Below, one piece after another: positions 43,021-53,080 of a stretch of 64,000 nt of DNA. Below the pieces are notes generated by a model that was given only the letters and a program-made list of their open reading frames with translations, did no database searches and had not been told where the DNA came from. Origin of the DNA: Haloterrigena salifodinae (GTDB lineage: Archaea; Halobacteriota; Halobacteria; Halobacteriales; Natrialbaceae); assembly GCF_003977755.1 (NCBI RefSeq), contig NZ_RQWN01000001.1, positions 310,001 to 374,000 on the forward strand, in the 5' to 3' direction. Position 1 is the stretch's first letter. Each line of letters starts with the position of its first letter. The position numbers were made by a program, and so were the translations under genes.

Positions 43021-43976
43021 TGGCTGACGAACAACAGTTCATCGAAAACGGCCTGCAGCGGTCTCAGATCGATGAGTTCTTCCAGGAAGAGCTCGGCCGC
43101 GCAGGCTACGGTGGCATGGACGTCGCCAAGACGCCGATGGGAACCCAGATCGTCCTCAAGGCCGAGAAGCCCGGGATGGTCATCGGCAAGGGCGGCGAGA
43201 ACATCCGGAAGGTCACGACGGCCCTCGAGGAGAAGTTCAACCTCGAGGACCCCCAGATCGACGTCCAGGAGGTCGAGGAACCCGACCTCAACGCGCGGAT
43301 CGTCGCGGACCGACTGGCCAACGCGCTCGAGCGCGGCTGGTACTTCCGCAAGGCCGGTCACACGACGATCGACCGGATCATGGAAGCCGGCGCGCTCGGC
43401 GCCGAGATCGTCCTCTCCGGGAAGGTCACCGGCGCCCGATCGCGTGTCGAGAAGTTTAACCGCGGCTACATCAAGCACAACGGTGAGCCCGCCGAAGAGG
43501 TCGTCGACCACGGCCAGGGCGTCGCGGTGATGAAACTCGGCACCATCGGTGTCGACGTCAAGATCATCCCGCCGGGAGCCGAACTCCCCGACGACTTCGA
43601 GATCCACGAAGAGATGGACCCCGAGGAACTCGTCCCCGATGCCGTCGAGGCCAACGAGGCCGAGGGCGTCGAGGAACTCCTCGAGGGCGAACCCGAGGAA
43701 GCCGAAGCCAGCGCCGAAGGCGACGAGGCCTCGGCCGACGACGCCGTCGAGACCGAATCCGAGATCGACGAGGAGTCCGTCGAGGAAGTCATCGAGGAGG
43801 AGGTCGCCGGCGAGGACGAGGAAGACGTCGAAATCCCCGACGAGTCCCCGATCGAGGAGGATCTGGACGAACTCGAGGAAGACGTCGAAGCCGAGGCTGA
43901 AGAACTCGTCGCCGAGATGGACGAGGAAGCCGACGCTGATGCCGACGCGGACGAAGACGAGGGAGGTGACGCCTGA
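43020..43976 (+). CDS. rps3: Ribosomal protein uS3 with long acidic tail
   Basis: 318 residues. The ribosomal part is residues 1-205: a KH domain with [17 protein letters not shown] (G-x-G-G loop) and the C-terminal S3 domain ([42 protein letters not shown]). The last ~110 residues are almost entirely Glu, Asp, Ala and Val, a haloarchaeal extension that keeps the protein soluble in KCl and is probably disordered. uS3 lines the mRNA entry channel. Confidence 0.98.
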   Translation: MADEQQFIENGLQRSQIDEFFQEELGRAGYGGMDVAKTPMGTQIVLKAEKPGMVIGKGGENIRKVTTALEEKFNLEDPQIDVQEVEEPDLNARIVADRLANALERGWYFRKAGHTTIDRIMEAGALGAEIVLSGKVTGARSRVEKFNRGYIKHNGEPAEEVVDHGQGVAVMKLGTIGVDVKIIPPGAELPDDFEIHEEMDPEELVPDAVEANEAEGVEELLEGEPEEAEASAEGDEASADDAVETESEIDEESVEEVIEEEVAGEDEEDVEIPDESPIEEDLDELEEDVEAEAEELVAEMDEEADADADADEDEGGDA

Positions 43977-44194
43977 TGGCGATCCTCCACGTCGACGAGA
44001 TCCGCGACATGACGCCCGCCGAACGGCAGGAGGAGCTCGAGGAACTCGAGACCGAACTGCTGAACCAGAAGTCCGTCCTCGCCGCCGGTGGCGCCCCGGA
44101 GAACCCGGGTCGCATCGGCGAGCTCGGCCGCACCATCGCGCGGATCAAGACGATCCAGCGCGAGGAAGGCGACCTGGACGAAGACGACGAATAA
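43976..44194 (+). CDS. rpl29: Ribosomal protein uL29
   Basis: 72 residues, two antiparallel helices: [56 protein letters not shown]. It lies next to uL23 at the tunnel exit. The start ATG overlaps the uS3 stop (TGATGG), and GGAGGTGA in the end of uS3 is its ribosome-binding site. Confidence 0.97.
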   Translation: MAILHVDEIRDMTPAERQEELEELETELLNQKSVLAAGGAPENPGRIGELGRTIARIKTIQREEGDLDEDDE

Positions 44195-44201
44195 CACACA
44201 G

Positions 44202-44666
44202 ATGCCACTGACACCCGAGACGCTGCCGCGACACGAGCTCAACGGACTTCCCGTTCGCGTCGTCGAGAGCGACGACGCCTCCCGGGAGGGCCTCGAGGGG
44301 CGAGTCGTCATCGAGACGACCAACACCCTCTCCGTAGAGGTTCGTGAGAACGGCGAGTCTCGGGTGGTGATGGTACTGAAATCGGGCTCGACGTTCGAGT
44401 TCGCGATCACAGATGACGCCGCCGACCTCGAGAAGGGGTCGGGGACCGCGTCCAAACTGGCCGACACTCAACCCGCTGGGACGGAGCAATCCGCACCGGT
44501 GGACCGAGCTGGCGGCGATGCTGCCAGCTGTCGTGGTGACGATCCCTCGCGGGATCGCCGCCACGCTGCCGGCGAGGGCGTGGCCTACGTTACGGTCGAT
44601 GGATCGCGGCTGCTCTCACGACCCGCCCGACGCACGGAAACGAATGGTGACTCACCATGGCAATAG
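44202..44666 (+). CDS. rnp1: Ribonuclease P protein component 1 (Rpp29/Pop4 homologue)
   Basis: 154 residues from ATG at 44202. The Sm-like barrel core is [39 protein letters not shown] and [18 protein letters not shown] ~50-residue acidic/polar insert (~80-128) separates it from the last strand, [22 protein letters not shown]. The protein binds RNase P RNA and helps mature tRNA 5' ends. Encoded between uL29 and uS17, as is usual in archaea, and overlapping the uS17 start by ten bases. Confidence 0.93.
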   Translation: MPLTPETLPRHELNGLPVRVVESDDASREGLEGRVVIETTNTLSVEVRENGESRVVMVLKSGSTFEFAITDDAADLEKGSGTASKLADTQPAGTEQSAPVDRAGGDAASCRGDDPSRDRRHAAGEGVAYVTVDGSRLLSRPARRTETNGDSPWQ

Positions 44667-45091
44667 GACTAGACGTTGAAACCCCTCCGGAACCAGAGAA
44701 CCCGGAGGAATACGACTACGAGAAGTGTCCGTTCTACGGCGAACTTCCCGTTCGAGGGCAGATCCTCGAGGGAACCGTCGTCTCGACGGACATGGACAAG
44801 ACCGTAGTCGTCGAACGAGAGTACGACGTAGCGGTTCCGAAGTACGACCGCTACATGAAGCGACGCTCGCGCATCCCGGCTCACGTGCCGGGCGTGCTCG
44901 AGCCGCTCTCGGTCGGTGACACGGTCAAGATCGCAGAGACCCGACCACTGTCGAAGACCAAATCGCACGTGGTCGTCGAAGTAACCCAAGAAGCGACCGC
45001 GGAGGACGTCGCCGACCTCACCGGCCAGGCCGAACCTGAGCCGGAGCTGTCGACCGAGGACTTCGCGGGCGAAGACGAGGGTGATCAGTGA
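44657..45091 (+). CDS. rps17: Ribosomal protein uS17
   Basis: 144 residues, with an acidic N-terminus (~30 residues), an OB-fold ([45 protein letters not shown]) and an acidic C-terminus. Starts ten bases before the stop of rnp1. The C-terminal GAGGGTGATCAG provides the ribosome-binding site of uL14. Confidence 0.97.
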   Translation: MAIGLDVETPPEPENPEEYDYEKCPFYGELPVRGQILEGTVVSTDMDKTVVVEREYDVAVPKYDRYMKRRSRIPAHVPGVLEPLSVGDTVKIAETRPLSKTKSHVVVEVTQEATAEDVADLTGQAEPEPELSTEDFAGEDEGDQ

Positions 45092-45489
45092 TGGAGGCGA
45101 TGAAAGCCGACGTCACTCAGGGACTCAAGAAGGGATCCCTGATCACGTGTGCCGACAACACTGGCGCGCGCGAACTGAAGGTCATCAGCGTCTCGGGCTA
45201 CCACGGCACCAAGAACCGCCAGCCGAAGGCGGGACTCGGTGACAAGGTGACCGTCTCGGTCACGAAGGGTACCCCCGAGATGCGCCGCCAGGTCCTCGAG
45301 GCAGTTATCGTCCGCCAGCGGAAGTCGATCCGCCGGCCCGACGGCACCCGCCTCAAGTTCGAGGACAACGCGGCCGTCATCATCGACGAGAACGAGGAGC
45401 CCCGCGGGACGGAGATCAAGGGGCCGATCGCCCGCGAAGTCGCAGAGCGCTTCGGAGCAATCGCCTCTACCGCGACGATGATCGTATAG
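45091..45489 (+). CDS. rpl14: Ribosomal protein uL14
   Basis: 132 residues from ATG at 45091, inside TGATGG with the uS17 stop; GTG at 45088 is in frame but unlikely. Conserved parts are [21 protein letters not shown], the loop [34 protein letters not shown] and the end [16 protein letters not shown]. It faces the small subunit and forms bridge B8. Confidence 0.98.
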   Translation: MEAMKADVTQGLKKGSLITCADNTGARELKVISVSGYHGTKNRQPKAGLGDKVTVSVTKGTPEMRRQVLEAVIVRQRKSIRRPDGTRLKFEDNAAVIIDENEEPRGTEIKGPIAREVAERFGAIASTATMIV

Positions 45490-45491
45490 AT

Positions 45492-45848
45492 ATGAGCGAA
45501 CAACCATCCAAACAGCGAAATCAGACGGAGCGTGCACCGCTGCACAAGCGACAGAAGCAGCTTCACGCGACGCTGTCCGACGAGCTCCGAGAGGAGTACG
45601 ACACCCGTCGAACCCGCGTCAATGCGGGCGACACGGTCGAGGTCATGCGCGGCGACCACGCCGGCGACGAAGGCGAGGTTCTGCGCGCGATCCTCGAGGA
45701 CGGAACGATTCACGTCGAAGACGTGACGGTCGAGACGGCCGACGGCGAAGAGGTGCCGCGACCGCTCGACCCGTCGAACGTCCGTATCACGGAGCTCGAC
45801 CTCGAGGACGAGCGTCGCGAGGCACGCCTCGAAGGTGATAGCGAATGA
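45492..45848 (+). CDS. rpl24: Ribosomal protein uL24
   Basis: 118 residues. The KOW motif is [22 protein letters not shown]. The N-terminal half has the archaeal signature [30 protein letters not shown]. An assembly initiator of the large subunit. GAAGGTGAT near its 3' end serves eS4, which overlaps by four bases. Confidence 0.97.
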   Translation: MSEQPSKQRNQTERAPLHKRQKQLHATLSDELREEYDTRRTRVNAGDTVEVMRGDHAGDEGEVLRAILEDGTIHVEDVTVETADGEEVPRPLDPSNVRITELDLEDERREARLEGDSE

Positions 45849-46546
45849 CGAAACACCAGAAACGACTGTCCGTACCGAAGTCCTGGCCGGTCGAACGCAA
45901 GACCGAGACGTTCACGGTCAAGGCCGGCGCCGGTCCGCACGGCGAAGAGGGTGTCCCCCTCGTCGTCCTGCTGCGGGACGTCCTCGGCTACGTCGACTCG
46001 AAGAAGGAAGCGCGATACGCCCTGAGCGAGGACGCGATCCTCGTCAACGGGGTGCCGATCAACGACGAGAAGCGACCGATCGGCATCTTCGACATCGTCG
46101 CGTTCCCCGGTCGAGAGGAGTACTTCCGCGTCTTCCCCGACGAAGGCGGTCGGCTCGCGCTGACCGAAATTGACGAGGACGCCGCCGGCAGCCGCCTCGG
46201 CAAGATCGAGGGCAAGCAGCAGGTCCCCGGCGGGGACACGCAGCTGACCCTCCACGACGGCACGAACGTCCTCGTCGAGGACGGCAGCGAGTACGACACG
46301 ACCGACTCGATCGTCGTCGACAACGACGACAAATCGATCGTCGCCCACTTCCCGTTCGAGGAGGGCGCGCTCGTGACGGCCGTCCGTGGCAACCACGGCG
46401 GCAAGATCGGCGAGATCGACGCGATCGACATCACGCCTGGCAGCGGTCCGAACACCGTCGGCGTCTCCACGGACGACGACGGGTTCGAGACGATTCAGGA
46501 GTACATCGTCGTGATCGACGAGAACTTCACAGGTGATGACGAATGA
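45845..46546 (+). CDS. rps4e: Ribosomal protein eS4
   Basis: 233 residues. Domains in order: N-terminal basic part ([17 protein letters not shown]), an S4 RNA-binding domain (~40-100, [30 protein letters not shown]), a central domain and a KOW domain ([21 protein letters not shown]). Present only in archaea and eukaryotes. The C-terminal ACAGGTGATGAC provides the ribosome-binding site of uL5. Confidence 0.97.
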   Translation: MTKHQKRLSVPKSWPVERKTETFTVKAGAGPHGEEGVPLVVLLRDVLGYVDSKKEARYALSEDAILVNGVPINDEKRPIGIFDIVAFPGREEYFRVFPDEGGRLALTEIDEDAAGSRLGKIEGKQQVPGGDTQLTLHDGTNVLVEDGSEYDTTDSIVVDNDDKSIVAHFPFEEGALVTAVRGNHGGKIGEIDAIDITPGSGPNTVGVSTDDDGFETIQEYIVVIDENFTGDDE

Positions 46547-47082
46547 GCGAAGCTGACGCCGGTGACTTCCACGAGATGCGCGAACCGCGCGTCGAGAAGG
46601 TCGTCGTCCACATGGGCGTCGGTCAGGGTGGTCGCGAACTCGGCAAGGCCGAGGACATCATCGAAGAGGTCACGAGTCAGGAGAGCGTCCGGACCCAGGC
46701 GAAACGGACCGAACCCGACTTCGGCATTCGCCAGGGCGACCCGATCGGCACGAAGGTTACCCTTCGCGACGACGACGCCTACGACTTCCTCGAGACGGCA
46801 CTGCCGCTGTCGAACATCTCGGCCAAACAGTTCGACGACACGGGCAACTTCAGCTTCGGCGTCGAGGAACACACCGAGTTCCCGAGCCAGGAGTACGACC
46901 CGAACGTCGGGATCTACGGGCTGGACGTCACCGTCAACATGGTGCGCCCGGGCTACCGCGTCTCCAAGCGCGACAAAGCCACCCGCTCGATTCCGTCGCG
47001 ACACCGACTGACCCCCGAGGACGCAATCGCGTTCCTCGAGGCGAACTTCGACGTGACCGTCGAGGAGGCAGACGATGAGTGA
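46543..47082 (+). CDS. rpl5: Ribosomal protein uL5
   Basis: 179 residues. [19 protein letters not shown] and [23 protein letters not shown] are typical; [31 protein letters not shown] is the conserved central loop. It binds 5S rRNA and contacts the P-site tRNA. Overlaps uS14 by eight bases. Confidence 0.98.
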   Translation: MSEADAGDFHEMREPRVEKVVVHMGVGQGGRELGKAEDIIEEVTSQESVRTQAKRTEPDFGIRQGDPIGTKVTLRDDDAYDFLETALPLSNISAKQFDDTGNFSFGVEEHTEFPSQEYDPNVGIYGLDVTVNMVRPGYRVSKRDKATRSIPSRHRLTPEDAIAFLEANFDVTVEEADDE

Positions 47083-47269
47083 AAGCGAAACCGAAAGCGA
47101 CGTAGAAAACGAGCGCACGGGCGAGCACGCCGCAAAACGCACCGGGCAGGAAGAGGCCTGCCAGCGCTGTGGCCGTAAGCAGGGGTTAGTCGGCAAGTAC
47201 GACATCAACCTCTGTCGGCAGTGCTTCCGTGAGATCGCTCGCGACATGGGATTCAAGAAGTATCGATAA
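47075..47269 (+). CDS. rps14: Ribosomal protein uS14 (zinc form)
   Basis: 64 residues. A zinc ribbon with [36 protein letters not shown] (C-x2-C, C-x2-C) is followed by the conserved basic end. A haloarchaeal acidic N-terminal extension of ~20 residues is present. Confidence 0.97.
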   Translation: MSESETESDVENERTGEHAAKRTGQEEACQRCGRKQGLVGKYDINLCRQCFREIARDMGFKKYR

Positions 47270-47270
47270 C

Positions 47271-47663
47271 ATGACTGGAAACGATCCACTCAGTAACGCG
47301 CTCTCGGGGCTCGACAACGCCGAGAGCGTGGGACATCTCACCCACGAGGTAACGCCCGCCTCGAACGAGATCGGCAGCGTGCTCGAGGTCTTCTACGACC
47401 GCGGGTACATCGACGGCTTCGAGTACGTCGACGACGGCAAAGCCGGTCAGTTCGAGATCGAACTGAAAGGAGCGATCAACGAGTGTGGCCCCGTCAAGCC
47501 CCGCTACAGCGTCGGTGCCGAGGACTTCGAGAAGTGGGAGAAGCGCTATCTCCCCGCTCGAGACTTCGGTGCGCTCGTCGTTACGACGAGCAGTGGCATC
47601 ATGAGCCACTACGAGGCGCGTGAGCAGGGAATCGGCGGCCAGGTGATCGCATACGTCTACTAA
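47271..47663 (+). CDS. rps8: Ribosomal protein uS8
   Basis: 130 residues from [18 protein letters not shown], two bases after the uS14 stop (longer frame from 47229 rejected as it overlaps uS14). The C-terminal signature is [35 protein letters not shown]. It binds the central domain of 16S rRNA. Confidence 0.98.
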   Translation: MTGNDPLSNALSGLDNAESVGHLTHEVTPASNEIGSVLEVFYDRGYIDGFEYVDDGKAGQFEIELKGAINECGPVKPRYSVGAEDFEKWEKRYLPARDFGALVVTTSSGIMSHYEAREQGIGGQVIAYVY

Positions 47664-47665
47664 CA

Positions 47666-48199
47666 ATGCGAGTTGAACTGGAAACCCCTGACAACGTAAC
47701 CGTCGAGATCGACCACCTCGACGTAACCGTCGAGGGACCGGAGGGGAGCGTCACGCGACGCCTCTGGTACCCCGACGTGAGCGTCGACGTCGAAGGCGAC
47801 ACCGTGGTAATCGAAAGCGAGTCCGAGGACGCGAAGACCAACGCGACCGTCGGTACCTTCGAGAGCCACCTCACCAACGCCTTCCACGGCGTGACCGAGG
47901 GCTGGGAGTACAAGATGGAAGTCTTCTACTCTCACTTCCCGATGCAGGTCCGCGTGGAGGACGACGAGGTCGTCATCGAGAACTTCCTCGGCGAAAAGGC
48001 AGCGCGACGAACGACTATCCACGGTGACACCGACGTCTCCGTCGACGACGAGGCGCTGACGCTCTCCGGTCCGAACAAGGAGGACGTCGGCCAGACGGCG
48101 GCGGACATCGAGCAGCTGACGCGCGTCAGCGGCAAGGACACCCGCGTCTTCCAGGACGGGGTCTACATCACCGAGAAGCCCGCGACCGGAGGTGCCTGA
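47666..48199 (+). CDS. rpl6: Ribosomal protein uL6
   Basis: 177 residues with two similar L6 domains; MRVELETPDNVTVEIDHLDVTVEGPEGSVTRRLWYP begins it, and HFPMQVRVEDDEVVIENFLGEKAARRTTIHGDTDVSV is the archaeal central part. Located near the GTPase centre. Its 3' end contains GGAGGTG for the eL32 gene. Confidence 0.98.
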   Translation: MRVELETPDNVTVEIDHLDVTVEGPEGSVTRRLWYPDVSVDVEGDTVVIESESEDAKTNATVGTFESHLTNAFHGVTEGWEYKMEVFYSHFPMQVRVEDDEVVIENFLGEKAARRTTIHGDTDVSVDDEALTLSGPNKEDVGQTAADIEQLTRVSGKDTRVFQDGVYITEKPATGGA

Positions 48200-48202
48200 T
48201 AG

Positions 48203-48913
48203 ATGGCAGACGAAGAACCACAGGAACTCGAGGACATCAGCGGCGTCGGCGCGAGCAAGGCCGACGCGCTGCGCGATGCCGGTTTCGAGTCCATCGAGGA
48301 CGTCAAAGAGGCCGACCAGGACGACCTGGCCGAGGCCGAGGGCATCGGGAACGCACTCGCCGCGCGTATCAAGGCCGACGTCGGTGACCTCGAGGTCACC
48401 GAGGAGACTGAGGCCGAGATCGAAGACGAGGGCGCCGAGGAAGAAGAGCCGGAGGAGGACGTCGAAACGGAGCTTCAGCCCCGCGGGCTGACCGAGAAGA
48501 CGCCCGATCTCTCCGAGGAAGAACAGCGGCTGCTCAACCGCCGCAAGAGCGAGGGCAAGCCGCAGTTTAACCGACAGGACTACCACAAGAAAAAGCGGAC
48601 GCCCGAATCCTGGCGCCGACCCCGCGGCACGCTGTCCAAGCAACGCCGCGGCATCAAGGGCAAGGGCCCGAAGGTCCAGGCCGGCTACCGCACGCCGAAG
48701 TCCGTTCGGGGCAAACACCCCAGCGGCTTCGAGGAAGTCTACGTCGAGAACACGGACGACCTCGAGGGCGTCGACGGCGACACCGAAGCGGTTCGGATCG
48801 CCTCTTCTGTCGGCGCGCGCAAGCGCGAACGGATCGAAGAACAGGCCGAGGAGCAGGGCGTTCGCGTCCTGAACCCGACCTACGAGGAAGTCGAGGTGGA
48901 ATCCAATGACTGA
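48203..48913 (+). CDS. rpl32e: Ribosomal protein eL32 with N-terminal helix-hairpin-helix extension
   Basis: 236 residues, nearly twice the core length. Residues 1-60 form a helix-hairpin-helix like segment ([48 protein letters not shown]) found in haloarchaeal eL32, then an acidic linker. The core begins near 95: [45 protein letters not shown] and ends with [16 protein letters not shown]. It overlaps eL19 by eight bases. Confidence 0.97.
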   Translation: MADEEPQELEDISGVGASKADALRDAGFESIEDVKEADQDDLAEAEGIGNALAARIKADVGDLEVTEETEAEIEDEGAEEEEPEEDVETELQPRGLTEKTPDLSEEEQRLLNRRKSEGKPQFNRQDYHKKKRTPESWRRPRGTLSKQRRGIKGKGPKVQAGYRTPKSVRGKHPSGFEEVYVENTDDLEGVDGDTEAVRIASSVGARKRERIEEQAEEQGVRVLNPTYEEVEVESND

Positions 48914-49355
48914 TCTCTCCGCACAGAAGCGACTCGCAGCCGACGTCCTGGACGTCGGAGAGAACCGCGTCTGGCTCGACCCCGAAGCCCAGAGCGATAT
49001 CGCCGAAGCGATCACTCGCGACGAGATCCGCGAACTCGTCGACGAGGGTCGCATTCAGGCCGACGACGCGAAGGGCAACTCCCGCGGCCGCGCTCGAGAG
49101 CGCAACAAGAAGCGCGCCTACGGCCACCGCAAGGGCCCGGGCAAGCGCCGCGGCAAGAAGGGCGCCCGCCAGAACGAGAAAGAAGAGTGGCAGGACAAGA
49201 TTCGCGCACAGCGACGGAAGCTGCGTGACCTCCGCGACAAGGGCGAAATCACGCCCACGCAATACCGCGAGCTCTACAAGAAGGCTGGCGGCGGAGAGTT
49301 CCGTAGCGTCCGGTACCTGATGAACTACATCGACGACAACTACGGTGACCAATAA
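48906..49355 (+). CDS. rpl19e: Ribosomal protein eL19
   Basis: 149 residues. [25 protein letters not shown] and the long basic helix ([32 protein letters not shown]) are typical. It forms a bridge to the small subunit. The last codons TACGGTGACCAA supply the ribosome-binding site of uL18, whose ATG overlaps by one base. Confidence 0.98.
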   Translation: MTDLSAQKRLAADVLDVGENRVWLDPEAQSDIAEAITRDEIRELVDEGRIQADDAKGNSRGRARERNKKRAYGHRKGPGKRRGKKGARQNEKEEWQDKIRAQRRKLRDLRDKGEITPTQYRELYKKAGGGEFRSVRYLMNYIDDNYGDQ

Positions 49356-49903
49356 TGGCGACAGGACCACGATACAAAGTTCCGATGCGGCGTCGCCGTG
49401 AGGTCCGGACGGACTACCATCAGAGGTTGCGCCTGCTGAAATCGGGCAAACCGCGCCTCGTCGCTCGCAAGAGCAACAAGCACACTACGGCGCAGCTGAT
49501 AACCCCCGGACCACAGGGCGACGAGACGCTCGCGAGCGCACACTCGAGCGATCTCGAGGAGTACGGCTGGGAAGCCCCCACGAGTAACATTTCCGCGGCA
49601 TACCTGACCGGCCTGCTGGCCGGCCAGCGAGCCGTCGAGGCCGGCGTCGAGGAAGCGGTACTCGACATCGGTCTCAACACCGCGACGCCCGGCAACAAGG
49701 TGTTCGCGGTGCAGGAGGGGGCCATCGACGCCGGCCTCGAGATCCCGCACAACGACAGCGTGCTCGCAGACTGGTCGCGTACCCGCGGCGAACACATCGC
49801 CGAGTACGCCGAGCAGCGAGACGAGCCGCTTTACGGCGGTGACTTCGACGCAACGGATCTACCAGAACACTTCGACGAGGTACGAGAGGCGATCCTCGAA
49901 TGA
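49355..49903 (+). CDS. rpl18: Ribosomal protein uL18
   Basis: 182 residues. [40 protein letters not shown] is the 5S rRNA-binding start. [56 protein letters not shown] follows. It overlaps uS5 by four bases. Confidence 0.98.
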   Translation: MATGPRYKVPMRRRREVRTDYHQRLRLLKSGKPRLVARKSNKHTTAQLITPGPQGDETLASAHSSDLEEYGWEAPTSNISAAYLTGLLAGQRAVEAGVEEAVLDIGLNTATPGNKVFAVQEGAIDAGLEIPHNDSVLADWSRTRGEHIAEYAEQRDEPLYGGDFDATDLPEHFDEVREAILE

Positions 49904-50556
49904 GCGCAAACGACTACAACGACGACGGATGGCAGCCGGTCACCCGTCTCGGCCGGATGGTCCAGGAGGGCGACATCGACACGATGGACGCCGCCCTCGA
50001 GTCGGGCCTCCCGCTGAAGGAGCCCGAGATCGTCGACCAGCTCCTCCCGGGACTGGACGACGAAGTGCTGGACATCAACATGGTCCAGCGCATGACCGAC
50101 TCCGGACGCCGCGTGAAGTTCCGATGTGTCGTCGTCGTGGGCAACCGCGACGGCTACGTCGGCTACGCGGAAGGCCGAGACGATCAGGTCGGCTCCGCCA
50201 TTCAGAAGGCGATCGGTATCGCGAAGCTGAACATGATCAAGGTTCCCCGCGGCTCCGGGTCGTGGGAGGACCGTTCGGACCGACCACACTCGCTGACCCG
50301 ACGGACGACCGGCAAGGCCGGCTCCGTCGAAGTCGAGGTCATCCCCGCCCCCGAAGGGCTGGGGCTGGCCGCCAGCGACACGGTTCGACACGTCCTCGAG
50401 CTGGCCGGCATCGAGAACGCCTGGACCAAGAGCCACGGCAACACTCGAACGACGGTCAACCTCGCGAAAGCGACGTTCAACGCGCTCGAGAACGCGTCCC
50501 AGTCGCGTCACCCGCGACGGCGACCGAACCGAGAGGAAGCCGAGGTGAGTGAGTAA
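49900..50556 (+). CDS. rps5: Ribosomal protein uS5
   Basis: 218 residues. A double-stranded-RNA-binding-like domain ([35 protein letters not shown]) is followed by the S5 C-terminal domain ([42 protein letters not shown]). It lies at the mRNA entry site and affects decoding accuracy. GAGGTGAGTGAG at the end serves uL30. Confidence 0.98.
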   Translation: MSANDYNDDGWQPVTRLGRMVQEGDIDTMDAALESGLPLKEPEIVDQLLPGLDDEVLDINMVQRMTDSGRRVKFRCVVVVGNRDGYVGYAEGRDDQVGSAIQKAIGIAKLNMIKVPRGSGSWEDRSDRPHSLTRRTTGKAGSVEVEVIPAPEGLGLAASDTVRHVLELAGIENAWTKSHGNTRTTVNLAKATFNALENASQSRHPRRRPNREEAEVSE

Positions 50557-51023
50557 TGAAGGCTGTTGTGCAGGTACGCGGTGAGGTGAACCGCCACGAA
50601 GACGTCGAAGACACGCTGCAGATGCTCAACATCCACAGCGTCAACCACTGTGCGCTCGTCCCCGAGACCGACACCTACACGGGGATGGTCCACAAGGTCA
50701 ACGACTACGTCGCCCACGGCGAACCCGACACCGAGGTGCTCGAGACCGTGCTCGAAAAGCGCGCCGAGCCCCTCGAGGGCAAGCAGTCCGACGTCGACGA
50801 GGAGTGGCTGGCCGAGAACGCCGACTACGACGACTTCGGTGCGCTCGCCGAGGCGCTGCTCGCCGAGGAGACGACGCTGCGCGAGCAGGGACTGTCGCCG
50901 ACGCTGCGACTCCACCCCCCGCGTGGGGGCCACGAGGGCATCAAAAAACCGACGGCTGAGGGCGGTCAACTCGGAAAGCATACAACGGGGCAGATTAACG
51001 ACCTGCTAGAATCGATGCGATAA
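50556..51023 (+). CDS. rpl30: Ribosomal protein uL30
   Basis: 155 residues, the long archaeal form. The L30 core is KAVVQVRGEVNRHEDVEDTLQMLNIHSVNHCALVPETDTYTGMVHKVNDYVAHG; the C-terminal half (THE PRGGHEGIKKPTAEGGQLGKHTTGQINDLL type) is specific to archaea. Confidence 0.97.
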   Translation: MKAVVQVRGEVNRHEDVEDTLQMLNIHSVNHCALVPETDTYTGMVHKVNDYVAHGEPDTEVLETVLEKRAEPLEGKQSDVDEEWLAENADYDDFGALAEALLAEETTLREQGLSPTLRLHPPRGGHEGIKKPTAEGGQLGKHTTGQINDLLESMR

Positions 51024-51025
51024 CC

Positions 51026-51529
51026 ATGACGAGTAAAAAACGACGCCAACGCGGATCGCGCACCCACAGCGGCGGTTCCCACAAGAACCGACGCGGTGCG
51101 GGCCACCGCGGTGGCCGCGGCCGTGCCGGACGCAGCAAACACGAATTCCACAACTACGAACCGAAGGGGAAACACGGCTTCAAGCGTCCCCACGACATCC
51201 GCGAAGAGGTCGCGGAGATCGACGTCCAGAAGCTCGACGAGGACGCGATCCTCTACGTCGCCGAGGGGCAAGCCGAGGAGACCGACGACGGCTACGCGAT
51301 CGACGCCCGTGACGTCGTTGAGGACGGCCACGAGGTCGACAAGGTGAAAGTCCTCGGTTCGGGACAGGTCCGCAACGCCCTCGAGGTGACGGCGGACGCC
51401 TTCTCGGACGCAGCCGAGGAGAAACTCGAGGCCGCCGGCGGCGAGGCGGTGCTCTCGGAACGAGGTCAGGAGGCTGACGCTGCGGACGAATCCGAAGCAG
51501 AAGCCGACGCCGAACAGGACGAGGAATAA
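51026..51529 (+). CDS. rpl15: Ribosomal protein uL15
   Basis: 167 residues. The N-terminal extended basic part (KKRRQRGSRTHSGGSHKNRRGAGHRGGRGRAGRSKHEFH) penetrates the ribosome core; the globular part has KVKVLGSGQVRNALEVTADAFS. The C-terminal ~20 residues are acidic. SecY follows after three bases. Confidence 0.98.
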   Translation: MTSKKRRQRGSRTHSGGSHKNRRGAGHRGGRGRAGRSKHEFHNYEPKGKHGFKRPHDIREEVAEIDVQKLDEDAILYVAEGQAEETDDGYAIDARDVVEDGHEVDKVKVLGSGQVRNALEVTADAFSDAAEEKLEAAGGEAVLSERGQEADAADESEAEADAEQDEE

Positions 51530-51532
51530 AAT

Positions 51533-53035
51533 ATGGGATGGAAGGAAGCCGCCGAACCGGTCTTGACGCGGATGCCTACAGTGCGCCGTCCGGAGGGACA
51601 CGTTCCCTTCAAGCGCAAGCTGACATGGTCAGCTGGCATCCTCGTACTGTACTTCTTCCTGACGAACATCGCGTTGCTCGGGGTTCGAAGCGGAGGAGCT
51701 ACCGACCTCTTCGGTCAGTTCCGTTCGGTTCTGGCCGGCGAGCAGGGATCGATCCTGCATGTCGGTATTGGACCGATAGTCACCGCGAGCATCGTCTTGC
51801 AGTTGCTCGGTGGAGCAAACCTACTCGGTCTCGACACGGACGACCCACGGGATCAGGTGCTCTACCAGGGGCTGCAGAAGCTGCTCGTCGTCATAATGAC
51901 GGTGCTGACCGCACTCCCGATGGTGTTCGCCGGCGACTTCCTTCCGGCCATGCAATCGCTGAGTCTCGGCGGTCTCGAATTCAACCAGACGCAGGTCCAG
52001 GCGCTGATCTTCGCCCAGATCTTCATCGGCGGGATTCTCCTGCTGTACATGGACGAAGTCGTCAGCAAATGGGGCGTCGGGAGCGGGATCGGCCTGTTCA
52101 TCATCGCCAGCGTGAGCCAGAGTCTCGTCACCGGGTTCCTGCGACCGGCCCAGGGCGGGTTCTTCTACAACTGGTACCAGATCTTCACTGGCGAAATTCA
52201 GGTCGGCTCGCTGGTCTCCAGCGACGGGTTGATGACGCTGCTGGTCACCGACCAGGGCGGACAGCTCATCGCCTTGCTGACGACGCTGCTAATCTTCGGG
52301 ATCGTCGTCTACGCGGAGTCCGTGCGGGTCGAGATCCCGCTCAGTCACGCCCGCGTGAAGGGCGCTCGTGGTCGCTTCCCCGTGAAGCTCATCTACGCGA
52401 GCGTCCTGCCGATGATCCTCGTTCGCGCGCTGCAGGCGAACCTGCAGTTCATCGGCCAGATCCTCGCCATGCAGGGTGGCGCCAACGGCGAAGGGCCGAT
52501 CCAGCTGTTCGGCCAGGAACTCGCGTGGCTCGGCACGTACTCCAACGGCCAGCCCGACGGCGGGTTCTTCTACTATGTCGCGCCGATCTACTCGCCGCGC
52601 GACTGGATGTGGTTTACGGCTGACGTCGGCCAGGAGGCGTGGCAGGTACTGATCCGGATGTCCATCGACGTGGTGTTCATGGTCGTCGGCGGCGCAGTGT
52701 TCGCCATCTTCTGGGTCGAGACGACCGACATGGGCCCCGAGGCCACGGCGAAGCAGATCCAAAACTCCGGGATGCAGATCCCGGGCTTCCGACAGAACAT
52801 CGGCGTCATCGAGAAGGTCATGGAGCGGTACATCCCGCAAGTGACTGTTATCGGCGGCGCGCTGGTCGGCCTGCTGGCCGTCTGGGCGAACATGCTCGGT
52901 ACCATCGGCGGTGTCACCGGGACCGGCCTGCTGCTGGCCGTCTCCATCACCTACAAGCTCTACGAGGAAATCGCTGAAGAGCAGATGATGGAGATGCACC
53001 CGATGATGCGCGAGATGTTCGGCGGCGGCGACTGA
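51533..53035 (+). CDS. secY: Preprotein translocase subunit SecY
   Basis: 500 residues with ten membrane helices, slightly longer than methanogen SecY because of the loop with NGEGPIQLFGQELAWLGTYSNGQPDG. Start GWKEAAEPVLTRMPTVRRPEGHVPFKRKLTWSAGIL; plug region near GATDLFGQ; later YAESVRVEIPLSHARVKGARGRFPVKLIYAS, the cytosolic loop that contacts the ribosome. It forms the protein-conducting channel with SecE and Secbeta, and is the last intact gene of the cluster. Confidence 0.98.
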   Translation: MGWKEAAEPVLTRMPTVRRPEGHVPFKRKLTWSAGILVLYFFLTNIALLGVRSGGATDLFGQFRSVLAGEQGSILHVGIGPIVTASIVLQLLGGANLLGLDTDDPRDQVLYQGLQKLLVVIMTVLTALPMVFAGDFLPAMQSLSLGGLEFNQTQVQALIFAQIFIGGILLLYMDEVVSKWGVGSGIGLFIIASVSQSLVTGFLRPAQGGFFYNWYQIFTGEIQVGSLVSSDGLMTLLVTDQGGQLIALLTTLLIFGIVVYAESVRVEIPLSHARVKGARGRFPVKLIYASVLPMILVRALQANLQFIGQILAMQGGANGEGPIQLFGQELAWLGTYSNGQPDGGFFYYVAPIYSPRDWMWFTADVGQEAWQVLIRMSIDVVFMVVGGAVFAIFWVETTDMGPEATAKQIQNSGMQIPGFRQNIGVIEKVMERYIPQVTVIGGALVGLLAVWANMLGTIGGVTGTGLLLAVSITYKLYEEIAEEQMMEMHPMMREMFGGGD

Positions 53036-53055
53036 GAAATACCTGCGGCCTTCTC

Positions 53056-53064
53056 CGTTATTTT
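53056..53064 (+). terminator. Possible terminator after secY
   Basis: A short T-rich run (CGTTATTTT) about 20 bases after the secY stop codon, weak but correctly placed. Confidence 0.3.
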
Positions 53065-53080
53065 CGACTCTCGAGAGCAA

